This document shows positions 40,301 through 40,935 of a stretch of DNA of 40,935 nucleotides, one piece after another. Source of the DNA: UBA11957 sp963603285 (GTDB lineage Bacteria > Bacillota > Clostridia > Lachnospirales > Lachnospiraceae); assembly GCA_963603285.1 (NCBI GenBank), contig CAVCMG010000025.1:1-40935 (forward strand), in the 5' to 3' direction. Position numbers and translations under genes: made by a program. The first letter of the stretch is position 1. Each line of letters opens with the position of its first letter. Under the pieces are notes generated by a model. That model saw nothing but the letters and a program-made list of their open reading frames with translations. It was not told the origin of the DNA and ran no database searches.

Positions 40301-40935
40301 GCAATAAGTTTCAATGTTTCTCCTGGTTTCGAGACACGGATAAAAAGTCCACTATAATGCTTTTCTGTTTCCTCTCTGAGAATCCGATAATTAAACTCAA
40401 TTTTTTCTCTTCCGTCAGCAAAGCTGTCAGTCAATTTTTCCGGCAATACAATGTTCAGGAAATTCTGCCTGTCTTCTGCACAGATGTAACCGTCCGCATA
40501 AGCACGGAACATCTGTGAATAGCAAAAACTTTCCGGAACATCTTTCACTTTCTCCCTGATCGTACTGCCAAGCTTCACTACAGAAGCCCGATCTGTTTCC
40601 GGTTCAATCATATAAACCGCAATATAATCAGATGCAAGCGCCATAACCATGTGCTGAGATTCTTCAATCTGCTGTCCCAGCGTATGCGGAAATTCTTCAT
40701 TTTCCATCTGCTCTTTATCCGGAACAGAATGATGAATATGTAATACTTTCCACTTACCATCAGTCATGCCGTACAGAATACTAAACCTGGTGTCCATGTT
40801 AATGCATGTATATCCGCTTTCAAATAACCCAAGAATAAGAACCGATCCATACACAAGTACATGATTCTCGTCCAGTATCCGTTCTTCTATAGAAAAATCT
40901 TCCCACTGAAAATGAATATTCTCCCTCTGCTTAAC
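37396..40935 (-). CDS. hybrid histidine kinase with two receiver domains, N-terminus cut by window edge
   Basis: The frame is open to the right edge, so the 5' end is outside; 1179 residues are visible. In order: an NTF2/SnoaL-like segment (visible about 1-95, FESGYTCINMDTRFSILYG, KWKVLHIHHSVP), GAF/PAS-type sensing regions (about 95-640), HisKA with His near 672 (NNMSHDIRTPMNAIIGF), HATPase with GTGLGMAITKNIVDMMGG near 855, receiver 1 (VVDDD; phospho-Asp in IIDYLMPDMNG near 965) and receiver 2 (VEDNE; phospho-Asp in LILMDVQMPKMDGY near 1102; C-terminal KPIS). No transmembrane segment is visible, so it is probably a cytoplasmic phosphorelay hub. Output partner not in view. Confidence 0.9.
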   Translation of the reverse strand, partial: VKQRENIHFQWEDFSIEERILDENHVLVYGSVLILGLFESGYTCINMDTRFSILYGMTDGKWKVLHIHHSVPDKEQMENEEFPHTLGQQIEESQHMVMALASDYIAVYMIEPETDRASVVKLGSTIREKVKDVPESFCYSQMFRAYADGYICAEDRQNFLNIVLPEKLTDSFADGREKIEFNYRILREETEKHYSGLFIRVSKPGETLKLIAGFRNIEDVINIQKEITKSYRKIDEMHTILATAKMGTWVIYLPDDKAPSMKADDLMKELLGITGKNLTPEEVYDAWFSNITPEAVQSVLDSVEKMKIGVRDENTYLWKHPVLGERYVRCGGTAEQAEDGFVLRGYHYDVDDIVREEKKKDEALAEQIAIIDTLSKSFQNVFIANLNDGRARVVRLADEYHVKAVRDIEGKVFSVEDVIERWIKENVCQEDKIRIEQTLNVANIKKVLSEQDEFMGTYRSVDGDELHNYQFDFRRIGDTENIVAGFQIIDSIIEEHLAQEKRERKLNEVHLREVAEHAEVISSLSTIYSTIFRAEIDTHHYEVLTSIPLMEKVAGSSGNFDEVKEDILSSFMTAETRETMRKFLDLDTLAERLEYVETISTEYKNLSDLWMEARFIVKRRDENGHVHEVLYVARDITPEKMRELEQKNQLAHALAAAQQASKAKTTFLNNMSHDIRTPMNAIIGFTALAQTHIENQAQVQDYLAKISTSSTHLLSLINDILDMSRIESGVVKLDEKPTHLPELLHDLRTMIQGLINSKNLNLYIDTQDIVHEDVITDKLRLNQILINIVGNAVKFTQPGGDIIIWLREKPCAMKQYTTYEFSVKDTGIGMSQEFLEHIFDTFSREYSSTVSGIQGTGLGMAITKNIVDMMGGNITVESEEGKGSLFTVTLDLRHAEEYVKNEPIPELLGAKALVVDDDLDTCRSVSKMLRDIQMRPEWTTSGREAVVRAQDAAEVGDEYKVYIIDYLMPDMNGIETVRRIRKVIGGEVPIIVLTAYDWADFECEAREAGVTAFVSKPIFMSELREVLTQPVTDESVSQEKRKKQYDYSDKHILLVEDNELNREIAIAILEETGMTIDSVNDGDIAVAAINGAPPDKYDLILMDVQMPKMDGYTATKEIRTLPDNKKANIPIVAMTANAFEEDKQKAYESGMNGHIIKPISIEAIANVLDTIFDGRDKTQ

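Overview
The window looks like a chromosomal segment of a gut-type Firmicute, most likely family Lachnospiraceae (genus not determinable by eye). The signs are AGGAGG-type ribosome binding sites, TTGACA-N17-TATAAT-type promoters, anaerobic enzymes (two hybrid cluster proteins, a ferredoxin), AAG-anticodon tRNA-Leu, three MATE transporters and large hybrid sensor kinases. All calls were made by reading the sequence; no database search was possible.

Layout. 1-930: 5' part of a tRNA-Leu gene on the minus strand, then two decayed minus-strand reading frames that still have a good promoter. 1024-3363: capA-like and shikimate kinase genes (minus) divergent from a DtxR/MntR-type metal regulator. 3461-8146: MATE transporter divergent from a cytoplasmic GH13 alpha-amylase, then the first hcp. 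8300-9224: a short promoter-terminator sRNA unit, then a complete type III toxin-antitoxin locus (structured RNA repeats, terminator, ToxN/AbiQ-family toxin). 9259-11827: ABC-2 transporter preceded by remnants of an ECF sigma factor and a membrane protein joined by a deletion. 12001-13095: OYE-family flavin oxidoreductase. 13211-18279: operon lysR, two ABC exporter halves, arginase-family enzyme, divergent from a second MATE gene. 19727-21400: a decay zone with a frameshifted GNAT gene, orphan C-terminal fragments, and a MATE gene with a premature TGA that runs in frame into a sugar O-acetyltransferase. 22728: AraC regulator divergent from that MATE.

23626-32542: one minus-strand cell-envelope system: response regulator, sensor kinase, lipoprotein, two ABC-2 permeases, ATPase, Ig-like surface protein, MacB/FtsX-like protein. 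Two near-identical 22-bp operators mark the promoters of the regulator and the lipoprotein. A 143-bp MITE-like element with an 8-bp target duplication sits in the kinase 3' end. 32596-36272: HD-domain gene and Crp/Fnr regulator divergent from ferredoxin and a second hcp, with a palindrome centred at about -41.5 of the hcp2 promoter.

36378-37158 is the most striking part. A promoter, a c-di-GMP-I (GEMM-I) riboswitch and an intrinsic terminator are followed by a small gene whose presumed signal peptide is made of 15 copies of a 5-bp repeat. This is a likely phase-variable gene under second-messenger control, and by my frame count it is OFF in this sequence. 37200-40935: a receiver-domain remnant and a large hybrid histidine kinase cut by the right edge.
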